Assembly: GCA_027621385.1 (NCBI GenBank)
Contig: JAQCBQ010000004.1
Span: forward strand, 1 to 33,983
From: Bacteroidota bacterium
GTDB lineage: Bacteria > Bacteroidota > Bacteroidia > CAIKAF01
Length of the DNA stretch: 33,983 bases
Direction: 5' to 3'
In this document: positions 7,680 to 18,174 of the stretch, piece after piece
How the letters are laid out: the number at the start of each line of letters is the position of its first letter
Position numbering within the stretch: position 1 is the stretch's first letter
Translations under genes and position numbers: made by a program
The notes under the pieces: model-generated
Seen by the model: only the letters and a program-made list of their open reading frames with translations
The model's database searches: none
What the model was told of the DNA's origin: nothing

Positions 7680-9731
7680 ATGTCGTCCAAGAAAATCATA
7701 TCGCGCAAAACAAACCTGGTGGCGTTGTTCATCGTAATCTCTGCTCTTTCTGTGGTTGGTCGGGTGGTTCAAATTCAAGCAGTTGAAGGCGAAGATTGGC
7801 GGCAGCGCGCCAAAGAACAATCGGAGTTTGTGCAACGCATTGAGCCGGTTCGCGGAAATATTTTAGCCAGCGATGGCTCTTTTTTGGCCATTTCCTTGCC
7901 CCTCTACGATGTGTATTGGGATTTGGGCTGTCCGGGTGCTCACCGAGATTCTTTAAAAAAATACAGCAAAGCCATTGGTGAAGGTTTGGTGAAAATAATG
8001 GGAAAGGGAAGTGCTTCAGCTTACATGGCGGGAATTTATGCGGCACAACGCTTGCCCAATCGATACTATAGCTTGGCTCGAGGATTAAGGCACCATCAGG
8101 TGGAAGCCATCCGGACGCTGCCTATTTTATCTCTGCCGCCCTACAAGGGAGGCTTTATTGTGGAATCGCGCAGCACCCGGGAAAAGCCCCTTGGGATATT
8201 GGCTTCTAGAACCATTGGTCGGATTTCGGAAAATAGCCAGCTTCTTGGCTTAGAAGCTGCTTATGATGCGCAATTGCGCGGAAAACAAGGGTTGCGGTAC
8301 CTGGAGAAATTATCGAAAAATGTGGTTCGACCGGCCTTTGGTGAAAATGCGGTAGAACCGGAAGACGGTCAGGACATTCGAAGCACCATTGATCCTGACA
8401 TACAGGAGGTATTGGAAAACGAACTGTACCGGCAGCTGCAATACAGTCAGGCAGACCACGGTACCGCTGTGGTTATGGAGGTGAAAACAGGATACATTCG
8501 GGCCATTGCCAACTTAAAGCGAGGACAAGACGGTCAGTATTATGAAAGCTATAACTATGCCATCGGAGAAAGTGTAGAGCCAGGCTCAACCATGAAGCTG
8601 GCTTCCATGTTGGCCTTGTTGGAGGACGGATTTGTGCATCCTTCTGATACAATCCAAACAGGAAATGGCGAACTGGTTTTGGCGCCCAATGCTACCTTGC
8701 ACGATAGCCGCCGTGGCGGACACGGGAAGCTTTCAATTGCTCATGCCTTTGAGGTGAGCTCCAACATCGCCATGGCAAAGATGGTGTTAAAGCATTACAA
8801 GGCACAACCCGAAAAGTACCTGGAACATTATCGCCGGTTGGGCTTGCATGAACCCTTAGGCATTGATATTCCAGGGGAAGGGAAGCCATTGGTAAAAAGC
8901 CCGGGAGATAAAACCTGGAGTCTTTTAACCATTCCCATGATGGCCATTGGGTATGAAATCAGGCAGACGCCATTGCAAATCTTAACCCTTTACAATGGCA
9001 TTGCCAATGGGGGGCAGCGGATGAAACCCCAGTTTGTGGAGGCCATTTTAGAGCGAGGAAAACCCATTCAGGTTTTTCCTCCAAAGCCAATTGGAGATAA
9101 AATGTGTTCTGATTCTACTCTACAGCAGCTGAACCGCATGTTAAAGGGAGTAGTGCAACAGGGCACAGCCTCCAATTTAAAAGGCCATGTGATTCCGATT
9201 GCGGGTAAAACAGGTACGGTAAAAATTGCCTCTGGTAGCGGCGGCTATACCTCTACTTATCAGGCTAGTTTTTGCGGATTTTTCCCTGCCGACAACCCAA
9301 GTTATTCCTGCATTGTGGCGGTAACCAACCCAACCATGAATTCCTATTATGGGAACTTGGTGGCTGGCCCTGTGTTTAAAAAGGTGGCCGACCAGGTATA
9401 TTCAAACTCGTATAAGATTAATCGATATCATTATTCAAAACAGCCTCGACCTGCTGCCTCTCCCTTGGTTTTTAGAGGGAATGATTCTGAAATCAATTGG
9501 ATAAAAGGCCAATTGGGAATTCCTGTTACTGCCATAGCTAAAGCCACTCCACCGAATGAGCGTAGCATGCCGGATATGCGGGGTTGGACGGTAACCGATG
9601 CCGTTGTAGCCTTGGCAAAGCGAGGTATTTCTCCTCGAATTGTCGGGCAGGGAAAGGTCCGTCGCCAAAGCCCTGCTCCAGGGCTGTACGATCCTGAAAA
9701 TACATCTGTTTTATTGGAATTAGCGCCATGA
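7680..9731 (+). CDS. ftsI: Penicillin-binding protein 2/3-like transpeptidase FtsI with C-terminal PASTA domain
   Basis: PBP motifs GSTMKLAS (SxxK), SSN and KTGT; C-terminal PDMRGWTVTDAVVALAKRGISPRIVGQGKV (PASTA). ATG at 7680 follows the ftsL stop directly. Confidence 0.95.
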   Translation: MSSKKIISRKTNLVALFIVISALSVVGRVVQIQAVEGEDWRQRAKEQSEFVQRIEPVRGNILASDGSFLAISLPLYDVYWDLGCPGAHRDSLKKYSKAIGEGLVKIMGKGSASAYMAGIYAAQRLPNRYYSLARGLRHHQVEAIRTLPILSLPPYKGGFIVESRSTREKPLGILASRTIGRISENSQLLGLEAAYDAQLRGKQGLRYLEKLSKNVVRPAFGENAVEPEDGQDIRSTIDPDIQEVLENELYRQLQYSQADHGTAVVMEVKTGYIRAIANLKRGQDGQYYESYNYAIGESVEPGSTMKLASMLALLEDGFVHPSDTIQTGNGELVLAPNATLHDSRRGGHGKLSIAHAFEVSSNIAMAKMVLKHYKAQPEKYLEHYRRLGLHEPLGIDIPGEGKPLVKSPGDKTWSLLTIPMMAIGYEIRQTPLQILTLYNGIANGGQRMKPQFVEAILERGKPIQVFPPKPIGDKMCSDSTLQQLNRMLKGVVQQGTASNLKGHVIPIAGKTGTVKIASGSGGYTSTYQASFCGFFPADNPSYSCIVAVTNPTMNSYYGNLVAGPVFKKVADQVYSNSYKINRYHYSKQPRPAASPLVFRGNDSEINWIKGQLGIPVTAIAKATPPNERSMPDMRGWTVTDAVVALAKRGISPRIVGQGKVRRQSPAPGLYDPENTSVLLELAP

Positions 9732-11194
9732 AGATTCTAAGAGATATCTTATTTAAGGCTTCTATTGTGGAAGTAGTTGGCTCTACGAATTTGGCCATAG
9801 AAAGGCTGTCTTCAGATTCCAGAACATTGGGAAAAAACAGCCTGTTTTTTGCCGTGCGTGGAACTCAGGTTGATGGCCATGCTTTCATTGAAGCGGCCAT
9901 TGAACGGGGTGCAGTGGCTGTAATTTGTGAAGAACTTCCCCTTCATCAGCACGCTCAGGTAACCTACGTTAAAGTAGGCAATGCCGCTGCTGCTATGGGT
10001 TGGGTTTCTGCCAATTTTCACGGAAATCCCTCTTCAAAACTTAAAGTGGTCGGTGTTACAGGAACCAACGGAAAGACCTCTGTGGCCACCGGTATGTTTG
10101 ATTTATTCACAAAAATGGGATTTGCCTGCGGATTACTTTCCACGGTTGAGAACCGCATTGGTAGCGAGGTGATCCCAGCCACCCACACTACACCAGATTC
10201 AATTTCTCTTCAAGGCCTGATGAGTCAAATGTTGGAACGGGGCATTGCATATTGCTTTATGGAGGTAAGTTCGCACGCCCTAGATCAGCACCGGACCACC
10301 GGGGTTGAGTTTACGGGAGCCATGTTTACCAACATCACTCAAGACCATTTGGATTACCATAAGACCTTTGCACGCTACATCGAAGCCAAAAAGAAATTGT
10401 TTGATGGACTTACCTCGAACGCTTGGGCTTTGGTGAATGGCGACGATCGGAATGGCAGAGTGATGCTTCAGAATTGCAAAGCCGCCCAACAATACACCTA
10501 TGGATTGAAGGGCGATGCAGATGTGAAAGGTAAAATTGTAGAGAATAGCCTTGATGGCCTGCTGCTGCAAATCCAACAAAAAGAAATATCCACCCCATTT
10601 GTAGGGAAATTTAATGCCAGCAATTTGTTGGCCATGTATGGTGCAGCCACCTTGCTAAAGCAAAATCCAGATGCCGTTCTTACTCATTTAAGTATGATAG
10701 GGCCACCCGCAGGCCGTTTTCAGCGGCTTAGCCGTTTAGGTTGCCCCACCGTCTTTGTGGATTATGCACATACTCCCGATGCCCTAGAAAAGGTATTGAT
10801 GACCTTAACTGAAACCACTCAGGGGCAAGGACATATTTACACTGTAGTAGGCTGTGGAGGGAATCGGGATGCCAGCAAACGCCCAATTATGGGAAAAATA
10901 GCAACTCAATATAGCTATAAGAGCATTTTCACGTCCGACAATCCAAGAAATGAGGCCCCGATGAGCATCATTCAAGCTATGCAATCCGAGTTGAGTTTGG
11001 AGGAAAAGGTTAGGGTAGTGGTGATGGAATCAAGGGCCGAAGCCATTCAAGCCGCATTCCAACTGGCTCAACCCCAAGACGTTATTTTGATTGCCGGAAA
11101 GGGACATGAAACCTACCAGGAAATTCAGGGTGTAAAGTACCCGTTTGATGATGTGCAAGAGGCTCGAAACGCATTAAACAACTACAACGCTTAA
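9728..11194 (+). CDS. murE: UDP-N-acetylmuramoyl-L-alanyl-D-glutamate ligase MurE
   Basis: [58 protein letters not shown] (the DNPR motif typical of mDAP-adding MurE). Confidence 0.97.
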   Translation: MKILRDILFKASIVEVVGSTNLAIERLSSDSRTLGKNSLFFAVRGTQVDGHAFIEAAIERGAVAVICEELPLHQHAQVTYVKVGNAAAAMGWVSANFHGNPSSKLKVVGVTGTNGKTSVATGMFDLFTKMGFACGLLSTVENRIGSEVIPATHTTPDSISLQGLMSQMLERGIAYCFMEVSSHALDQHRTTGVEFTGAMFTNITQDHLDYHKTFARYIEAKKKLFDGLTSNAWALVNGDDRNGRVMLQNCKAAQQYTYGLKGDADVKGKIVENSLDGLLLQIQQKEISTPFVGKFNASNLLAMYGAATLLKQNPDAVLTHLSMIGPPAGRFQRLSRLGCPTVFVDYAHTPDALEKVLMTLTETTQGQGHIYTVVGCGGNRDASKRPIMGKIATQYSYKSIFTSDNPRNEAPMSIIQAMQSELSLEEKVRVVVMESRAEAIQAAFQLAQPQDVILIAGKGHETYQEIQGVKYPFDDVQEARNALNNYNA

Positions 11195-11198
11195 CACT

Positions 11199-12386
11199 AT
11201 GCTTTACTACCTTTTTGATGCATTAGATCAGGCAGGGCTTCCAGGAGCTGGGGTGTTCCGTTTTCTTTCCTTCCGCGCCGGCTTGGCCTTGCTGATTTCT
11301 TTACTCATTTCGGCTGTGTTAGGAAAGCAGTTGATTGCCTTGCTTCGAAATAAGCAGGTTGGAGAATCGGTCCGCGATTTGGGATTGGAAGGTCAATTGT
11401 CGAAGGCCGGTACCCCCACCATGGGGGGGCTGATTATTCTCGCAGCGATCCTTATTCCCACTGTTTTAATGGCTCGATTGGACAACGTTTACATCTGGCT
11501 GATGATAACCGCCACGGTGTGGTTGGGCGCCATTGGATTTTTAGATGACTACATTAAAGTGTTTAAGAAAGATAAGCGTGGCTTGGCCGGCAAGTTTAAG
11601 GTGGTTGGACAGGTGGGCATTGGCTTATTTGTAGGCGTTGTGCTATACCTCCACCCCTCTGTTGTGGTCCGTGTTTTTGACAACCAAGGTTCCTTCTTCG
11701 ACTCGCACCGATTGCTTACAACTCTACCTTTTATTAAAGGTCATGAGTTGGATTATGGCTCCATTATGGCTTGGGTGCACCAGGGTTGGGAAAATTATGC
11801 CTGGATTATATTTATTCCTCTGGTCATTTTTATTGTTACGGCAGTTTCAAACGGAGCAAATATGACCGATGGATTGGACGGACTCGCAACCGGAATTTCC
11901 GCCATCATTGGTTTGGTATTGGGCATTTTTGCGTATGTCAGCGGCAACATCAAGTTCGCCGAATATTTAAATATCATGTACATCCCCAATTCTGGAGAAT
12001 TGGTCATTTTTTCAGCGGCGTTTGTAGGGGCTTGTGTGGGGTTTTTATGGTACAATTCCTTCCCGGCTCAGGTATTTATGGGGGATACGGGCTCTCTATC
12101 CTTAGGAGGTATCATTGCTGTTTTGGCCATTTCGCTCAGAAAAGAGCTAATGATTCCCATTTTATGCGGGGTATTTCTGATGGAGAATGTTTCGGTGATT
12201 CTTCAGGTGAGCTATTTTAAATATACCAAGGCCCGATTCGGGGAAGGACGTAGAATATTCAAGATGTCGCCCCTGCACCACCACTATCAAAAGCTGGGCT
12301 GGCATGAGGCTAAAATTGTTGCTCGATTTTGGATTGTTGGACTGGCTTTGGCTGCTTTAACCATCATTACGCTAAAACTACGATGA
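11199..12386 (+). CDS. mraY: Phospho-N-acetylmuramoyl-pentapeptide transferase MraY
   Basis: [68 protein letters not shown]. Confidence 0.97.
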   Translation: MLYYLFDALDQAGLPGAGVFRFLSFRAGLALLISLLISAVLGKQLIALLRNKQVGESVRDLGLEGQLSKAGTPTMGGLIILAAILIPTVLMARLDNVYIWLMITATVWLGAIGFLDDYIKVFKKDKRGLAGKFKVVGQVGIGLFVGVVLYLHPSVVVRVFDNQGSFFDSHRLLTTLPFIKGHELDYGSIMAWVHQGWENYAWIIFIPLVIFIVTAVSNGANMTDGLDGLATGISAIIGLVLGIFAYVSGNIKFAEYLNIMYIPNSGELVIFSAAFVGACVGFLWYNSFPAQVFMGDTGSLSLGGIIAVLAISLRKELMIPILCGVFLMENVSVILQVSYFKYTKARFGEGRRIFKMSPLHHHYQKLGWHEAKIVARFWIVGLALAALTIITLKLR

Positions 12387-13738
12387 GTTCTGCTGTAAAC
12401 ATATTGGTTTTAGGTGCCGGCGAAAGTGGCATGGGCGCAGCTTTTTTGGCTAGAAAAAAAGGGTTGACCTGTTTGGTGTCGGACGCAAAGTCCATTGGCA
12501 ACGCGGAACAAATTCAATTGCTGGAATGGGGAGCACAGGTGGAAGAGAAGGGCCACAGCCTTGCCGCTGATCTGTTGCCCGATGCCGTAGTGAAAAGTCC
12601 TGGAATTCCGAACGAAAGCCCAATTGTCCAATCCTTTTTAAGGAAAGGAGTCCCTGTTATTTCAGAAATTGAATTTGCGGGGAGATATACAAAGGCAAAG
12701 CTGACGGGCATTACCGGCACCAACGGAAAAACCACCACCACCCACCTGGTGCATCACATCTATTCCCATGCCGGACTCAATGTAGCCATGGGTGGAAATG
12801 TGGGTACTTCTTTTGCGCGGTTGGTGGCGGAAGAATCCAAGCCTGTAGACCATTATGTGCTTGAAGTATCCAGTTTTCAATTGGATAATACTCCAACCAC
12901 CCGCTTTCATACGGCTATACTTCTCAACATTACTCCCGATCACCTAGATCGATATCAGTACAACTTTGAGCGGTATGCAGACGCCAAAATCAACCTTTTA
13001 ACCAATCAAACCGCAGAGGATTTCTACATTTTTTGTGCGGAAGATCAAGGAGCGCTTGATGCCTTGAAACGAAATCAACATAAACTTGAAGGTCAACCCC
13101 TTTCTTTTGGAATTCAACATCAACCTGGGCTAGCAGCCTGGACAGACTCAACGAATATGTACATCAAAGACAATCATTTAACGCTGGACATGCTGATTTC
13201 CGATTTGGCTCTGCCCGGAAAGCACAACCTATACAACTCCATGGCGGCTGGTATTGCTGCCCGGGTTCAAGAAATCAAAAAGGAAGAGATTCGTGAAGCC
13301 CTTTCGGATTTTCAAAATATAGAACACCGGATGGAATTTGTGTTAAAAATAAAGGGAATGGATTTTATTAACGATTCCAAAGCCACCAACATCAATGCTG
13401 CTTGGTATGCTCTAGATTGCTATGATGGACCTTTAATTTGGATTGTAGGCGGGGTGGATAAAGGTAACGACTATTCAGCCCTCAGAGATTTAGTTCAGAG
13501 TAAGGTAAAAGCAATTATTTGCTTGGGTAAAGACAACGAGAAAATTCGGTCTGCATTCCATGGACTTGTTCCGGAATGGATGGAAACTCAATCGATGGAA
13601 GAGGCGGTGAAGGGTGCATATTACCTAGGAAAGGCCGGCGATACCGTGTTGCTTTCACCTGCTTGCGCCAGTTTTGATTTATTCGATAACTACGAGGACC
13701 GAGGACGCAAATTTAAAACCGCGGTTCGAAACCTGTAA
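12383..13738 (+). CDS. murD: UDP-N-acetylmuramoylalanine--D-glutamate ligase MurD
   Basis: [64 protein letters not shown] at 12383 overlaps the mraY stop (ATGA); the listed upstream start is inside mraY. Confidence 0.96.
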   Translation: MSSAVNILVLGAGESGMGAAFLARKKGLTCLVSDAKSIGNAEQIQLLEWGAQVEEKGHSLAADLLPDAVVKSPGIPNESPIVQSFLRKGVPVISEIEFAGRYTKAKLTGITGTNGKTTTTHLVHHIYSHAGLNVAMGGNVGTSFARLVAEESKPVDHYVLEVSSFQLDNTPTTRFHTAILLNITPDHLDRYQYNFERYADAKINLLTNQTAEDFYIFCAEDQGALDALKRNQHKLEGQPLSFGIQHQPGLAAWTDSTNMYIKDNHLTLDMLISDLALPGKHNLYNSMAAGIAARVQEIKKEEIREALSDFQNIEHRMEFVLKIKGMDFINDSKATNINAAWYALDCYDGPLIWIVGGVDKGNDYSALRDLVQSKVKAIICLGKDNEKIRSAFHGLVPEWMETQSMEEAVKGAYYLGKAGDTVLLSPACASFDLFDNYEDRGRKFKTAVRNL

Positions 13739-14910
13739 TGAAAAATTGGTCAACATATTTGAAAGGAGATTCCCTCATTTGGGTGGTGGTTTTCTTTCTG
13801 TCTTTAGCCTCCATCTTGGCTGTGTACAGCGCAGCCGGGACCTTGGCCTATCAAGGCGTTGGGGGGACGGCAGAAGCCTATTTGCTTGATCGCTTGAAAT
13901 TTATTGCCCTCGGATTGGCAACCATGTACTTCGCCCATAAAATCCCATTTCGAGTGTATGGATTGGTGGGTACGTTGGGTATAGTTATCGTTATTCCTTT
14001 GCTGATTTTAACCTTGTTTATGGGTTCAAACATCAACGATGCCAGCCGGTGGTTACGCATCCCAGGACTGCCATTTTCCATTCAAACTTCCGATTTAGCT
14101 AAACTTTTCTTGGTGCTTTATCTGGCAAAACGACTTGCAGCCTCTCAAGCAGTCTTGGCCGATTTTACCAAGGGCTTTCTTCCGTTAGCACTTCCATTAG
14201 TGGTAATTACTGTGCTGGTGTTGCCTGCTAATTTTTCAACGGCAGCCTTATTGTTTTTAATTGGATTAATCATGATGTTCATAGGGGGTGTTCCTTGGAA
14301 GTATCTATTTGGATTGGTTGGATCTGGAGTTCTAGGTTTGCTGCTGTTGATTCTTTTGGCCACTGCCATGCCGGGAGTACTGCCGCGTCTTTCAACTTGG
14401 AAGGCAAGGATAGAGAACTTCACCTCTGATGAACCCAAAGATGCGTATCAAATCGAGCAGGCTAAGATGTCGATTTCTATGGGGGGTGTTTTTGGACAAG
14501 GCCCAGGTAATAATGCCGGAAAATACCGCCTGCCTCAAAGCTATTCTGATTTTATTTTTGCCATGATTATTGGCGAGTATGGCATGTTTGGAGCAATTGG
14601 TTTGCCCCTAGCGTTCATCATACTCCTGTATCGATGTCTAGTTGTGGGTGCTCGAAGTCAAAGTGGGTTTGGCACCTTCGCCGCCTATGGAATTGGACTT
14701 TCCATCGCTATTCAAGCCTTCATCAATATGGCCGTGGCCGTCAATTTATTCCCGGTAACCGGTCAGCCACTCCCTTGGGTTTCTATGGGCGGCACCTCGA
14801 CCATCATCACCGGACTTACATTAGGAATTGTATTAAGCATTGGTAGAGGAGAGACTCAAAGCGATTCTTCAACACAAACGGCAGAGGAGGGCCAGGTTGC
14901 TCATGCCTAA
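13738..14910 (+). CDS. ftsW: Lipid II polymerase / SEDS protein FtsW
   Basis: Multi-TM SEDS protein; DASRWLRIPGLPFSIQTSDLAKLFLVLYLA, SDFIFAMIIGEYGMFGA, QPLPWVSMGGTSTI. Confidence 0.96.
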   Translation: MKNWSTYLKGDSLIWVVVFFLSLASILAVYSAAGTLAYQGVGGTAEAYLLDRLKFIALGLATMYFAHKIPFRVYGLVGTLGIVIVIPLLILTLFMGSNINDASRWLRIPGLPFSIQTSDLAKLFLVLYLAKRLAASQAVLADFTKGFLPLALPLVVITVLVLPANFSTAALLFLIGLIMMFIGGVPWKYLFGLVGSGVLGLLLLILLATAMPGVLPRLSTWKARIENFTSDEPKDAYQIEQAKMSISMGGVFGQGPGNNAGKYRLPQSYSDFIFAMIIGEYGMFGAIGLPLAFIILLYRCLVVGARSQSGFGTFAAYGIGLSIAIQAFINMAVAVNLFPVTGQPLPWVSMGGTSTIITGLTLGIVLSIGRGETQSDSSTQTAEEGQVAHA

Positions 14911-15994
14911 GCGTTTCGTTATAAGTGGAGGCGGTACAGGAGGCCATATCTTCCCCGCCATTTCAATTGCTCAGGCCTTGCAAGCGCAATTGGCAGATGC
15001 TGAATTCCATTTTGTGGGAGCAATGGGAAAAATGGAAATGAACAAGGTGCCTGAGGCTGGATTCCCAATTCTTGGCTTACCCATTCGCGGACTAAATCGA
15101 ACTCAGCCGCTCAAGAATGTAACCCTACCCTGGGCGCTGCTCAAATCGGTATGGAAGGCCCATGTTTTTTTAAGGGATTGGAAACCCGATGCAGCCATAG
15201 GCGTGGGTGGATTTGCCTCGGCAGCTTTAGGTCTTGCAGCCCTACAACGCCGCATCCCCTTGTTCATTCAAGAGCAAAATGCCTTTGCCGGCAAAACAAA
15301 TTCAATGCTGGGAAAATATGCCACCAAAATATTTGTGGCCCACCCCGGTATGGAGCGTTTCTTCCCCGCCCCTAAAATCGAACAATCAGGCAACCCCGTT
15401 CGGGCGGAATTTGAAACCCCTCCACCGCTTGCCTCAACGGCTCGATTGAGCTTCGGCCTACTTCCAGACAAACCCACCATTTTGATTACCGGCGGAAGCC
15501 TTGGGGCAGGAGCCATCAATACCGCCGTAGATGCCGCGCTTGAAGGTTGGCTAAATCAAGGTTGCCAACTTATTTGGCAAACGGGTGAACGGCAATTTCA
15601 ACACCATCAACACCACCACCGCCCCGGCTCTGTTTGGGTTTCTGCTTTTATTCCTGATATGCGCATGGCCTATGCCGCGGCAGATCTTGCCATTAGCCGT
15701 GCCGGAGCTATGGCCATAGCCGAACTTATGGCCATGAAGGTTCCCTCTATTTTGGTGCCTCTGCCAACAGCCGCCGAAGACCACCAAACCTTTAATGCGC
15801 TTTCGCTCTCGAACCAAAATGCCGCTGTTCATTTGCCTGAAAATCAGCTGAGGGAGAATCTAGAATCGGCCACATTAAATCTATTGAAAGACGAAGGTGG
15901 CCGGGCTCATATGCGTAAAGCATTACAAGATTCATTTCAATCTGGAGCAGCAAATAAAATTGCGAGTTCCATCATCCAATCTTTAAACGCATGA
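14903..15994 (+). CDS. murG: UDP-N-acetylglucosamine--LPS/undecaprenyl-PP-MurNAc-pentapeptide GlcNAc transferase MurG
   Basis: VISGGGTGGHIFPAISIAQAL, GGFASAA, ITGGSLGAGAIN, ISRAGAMAIAEL; ATG at 14903 overlaps the ftsW stop by 8 nt. Confidence 0.97.
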   Translation: MPKRFVISGGGTGGHIFPAISIAQALQAQLADAEFHFVGAMGKMEMNKVPEAGFPILGLPIRGLNRTQPLKNVTLPWALLKSVWKAHVFLRDWKPDAAIGVGGFASAALGLAALQRRIPLFIQEQNAFAGKTNSMLGKYATKIFVAHPGMERFFPAPKIEQSGNPVRAEFETPPPLASTARLSFGLLPDKPTILITGGSLGAGAINTAVDAALEGWLNQGCQLIWQTGERQFQHHQHHHRPGSVWVSAFIPDMRMAYAAADLAISRAGAMAIAELMAMKVPSILVPLPTAAEDHQTFNALSLSNQNAAVHLPENQLRENLESATLNLLKDEGGRAHMRKALQDSFQSGAANKIASSIIQSLNA

Positions 15995-17364
15995 ACCTGC
16001 CTCAACATACCCATGTGTTTTTCCTCGGCATTGGCGGTGCCGGAATGAGTGCCTTGGCAGGCATGCTTAAAGAAAAGGGATATAAGGTCGCTGGATACGA
16101 CCGAAGCCCCGGATTAATGACCAAATCCTTAGAATCCCAGGGAATTCCCATTGTGCATCAAGAGGATGTTGCGGCCATCCCTGAGGGTTGGAATACCCCC
16201 TCGGTTTTGGTGATTTATACTCCGGCAATTTCACCCAATTCATTGCTGATAAATCATTTCGCTAATCAAGGTAACCGAATCATGAAACGGGCACAATTGA
16301 TGGGCGAATTGCTAGAAAACACTTCAGTTTTGGCCGTTGCCGGTACACATGGTAAAACAACAACATCAGCCCTGTTAATTCACCTTTTGAATGCGGCGAA
16401 CATTCCAGCCAATGCACTAATAGGAGGATTCTCGGTTAATTTAGAAGGGAATTTCCAATCCAGGCTCAATGCCACATTTACTGTTGCTGAAGCCGATGAA
16501 TTTGATCGGTCATTCTTAACCCTGAAACCCTATGCTGCCATTTTCAATAGCTTGGATGCAGACCATTTGGATATTTATGGTACCGAAGAGGAACTAAAGA
16601 AAAATTATGCCTATTTCGCCAATACAGTTAAGAAGGATGGGTTTATTTTAATCGCTCCAAAAATCGAATTGGAAAGCCAACATTCCCATCTGATTCCTTT
16701 TGGTACGCCCGAAAGTGGGATTTATGCTGAAAACATTCAAATTTCCTCAGGAAGTACGCGCTTTAATCTGGTGTATGAGGGGACTGATTTGGGTGAGTTT
16801 CTCCTTCCCATGCTTGGTCAACACAACATCTTCAATGCCTTGGCGGCTCTTGCCCTTTGTTTGAAATTAGGAGCTTCTGTTCAAAATTTGCAGAGCGGAC
16901 TTGCAAATTTCAAGGGTGTACTTCGCCGAATGCAACCGTTGGTAAACAAACCCGAGATTGTGTATTACGACGATTATGCACACCACCCAACTGAAATTGA
17001 TGCTGCTGTTGCGGCGCTTCGGGAAGCCTTCCCGAACCGACGTATTCTAGGCTTGTTTCAACCCCACTTGTTCTCTCGTACCCGCGATTTTTGGTCTGGA
17101 TTCCAAACTAGCCTGCAGCAGGTTGATGAATTAATTCTGATGGACATCTACCCAGCCAGAGAATTACCCATTTCAGGCATTAACAGCGAGGAACTCAGCC
17201 GTGGAATGACTCAAATACCCGTACAGCTTGCCAACCACGATACCTTATTGCCTTTAGTAAAACAAACCGTAAAATCAGGGGATGTAGTACTTTCTATCGG
17301 AGCAGGAGATATTGACCGGCATTGTTCCTTCATTGCAAACCATTTAAATACCCTTTTCCCATGA
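15991..17364 (+). CDS. murC: UDP-N-acetylmuramate--L-alanine ligase MurC
   Basis: FLGIGGAGMSALAGML, AVAGTHGKTTTSALL, EADEFDRSFL, DDYAHHPTEIDA, FQPHLFSRTRDF. Confidence 0.97.
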   Translation: MNLPQHTHVFFLGIGGAGMSALAGMLKEKGYKVAGYDRSPGLMTKSLESQGIPIVHQEDVAAIPEGWNTPSVLVIYTPAISPNSLLINHFANQGNRIMKRAQLMGELLENTSVLAVAGTHGKTTTSALLIHLLNAANIPANALIGGFSVNLEGNFQSRLNATFTVAEADEFDRSFLTLKPYAAIFNSLDADHLDIYGTEEELKKNYAYFANTVKKDGFILIAPKIELESQHSHLIPFGTPESGIYAENIQISSGSTRFNLVYEGTDLGEFLLPMLGQHNIFNALAALALCLKLGASVQNLQSGLANFKGVLRRMQPLVNKPEIVYYDDYAHHPTEIDAAVAALREAFPNRRILGLFQPHLFSRTRDFWSGFQTSLQQVDELILMDIYPARELPISGINSEELSRGMTQIPVQLANHDTLLPLVKQTVKSGDVVLSIGAGDIDRHCSFIANHLNTLFP

Positions 17365-18164
17365 AGAAGTGGCTTAAATGGATTCGATTTGCATTGGGAT
17401 TGGCTTCCATGGGATTCCTGTTGGGCCTGGCTCAAACTCAGCCCAACAGGCATAAAACAACAGCCGTGGTTGAATGGAGCGATAACGATACCCTAGAGCT
17501 GATTGATTATCAAACGGTACAGGCATTAACAGCAGAGTTTATTTCCAATCCCAATGCTTGGCCCCGAATTGATTCTATTGAAGACCGCTTATCCCGATTT
17601 CCTTCCATTGAAGGTGCACAGGCTTCGGTAGGAATAAATGGCATGGTCCGCATTCGAATAAACCAACGTGACCCACTTCTGCGCCTTATTGATTCCTTAG
17701 GACACCAACAGTACTTAGATAAGCAAAAGCAACTTTTCCCGGCTCTGGTTGGAATTCCCGCTCAACTCCCTGTTGTTACCGGGCTGCCATTGTTGCCCAA
17801 GCTACCCCAAGACTCTACAACCATGGCTGATTTAATGGCTCTGGCAACGGCACTCTATGCCGATCCATTCTGGTGGAACTTTACCGATCAAGTGGCAATA
17901 ACCCCCCAGGTTGGTTTTGTGATTAGTCCAAAATTGGGCAACCACCAAATTATTTTAGGCTCCGCCAATGAACTTATTGGCAAGCTAAATAAGCTCCGTA
18001 TTTTTTATCGGCATGGCCTTCAGCCTTCCGATTGGAACACCTATTCCGTAATAGATGCCCGGTTTAAAGGTCAAATCGTATGTCAACCTCTACGGGTACA
18101 ACCCGAAAAGGTCGATACCCTTATCAACCCTGATTCCACACACACTTTATCCAATACACTTTAA
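17361..18164 (+). CDS. ftsQ: Cell division protein FtsQ
   Basis: N-terminal TM then POTRA-like/FtsQ region; position between murC and ftsA; ATG 17361 overlaps the murC stop (ATGA). Sequence is divergent, so synteny carries much of the call. Confidence 0.85.
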   Translation: MKKWLKWIRFALGLASMGFLLGLAQTQPNRHKTTAVVEWSDNDTLELIDYQTVQALTAEFISNPNAWPRIDSIEDRLSRFPSIEGAQASVGINGMVRIRINQRDPLLRLIDSLGHQQYLDKQKQLFPALVGIPAQLPVVTGLPLLPKLPQDSTTMADLMALATALYADPFWWNFTDQVAITPQVGFVISPKLGNHQIILGSANELIGKLNKLRIFYRHGLQPSDWNTYSVIDARFKGQIVCQPLRVQPEKVDTLINPDSTHTLSNTL

Positions 18165-18174
18165 ATTATTCACT

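Noticed and set aside
18055-18174. N-terminal extension of the ftsA ORF
   Set aside because: Lies within ftsQ in another frame; the ATG at 18175 gives the standard FtsA N-terminus.
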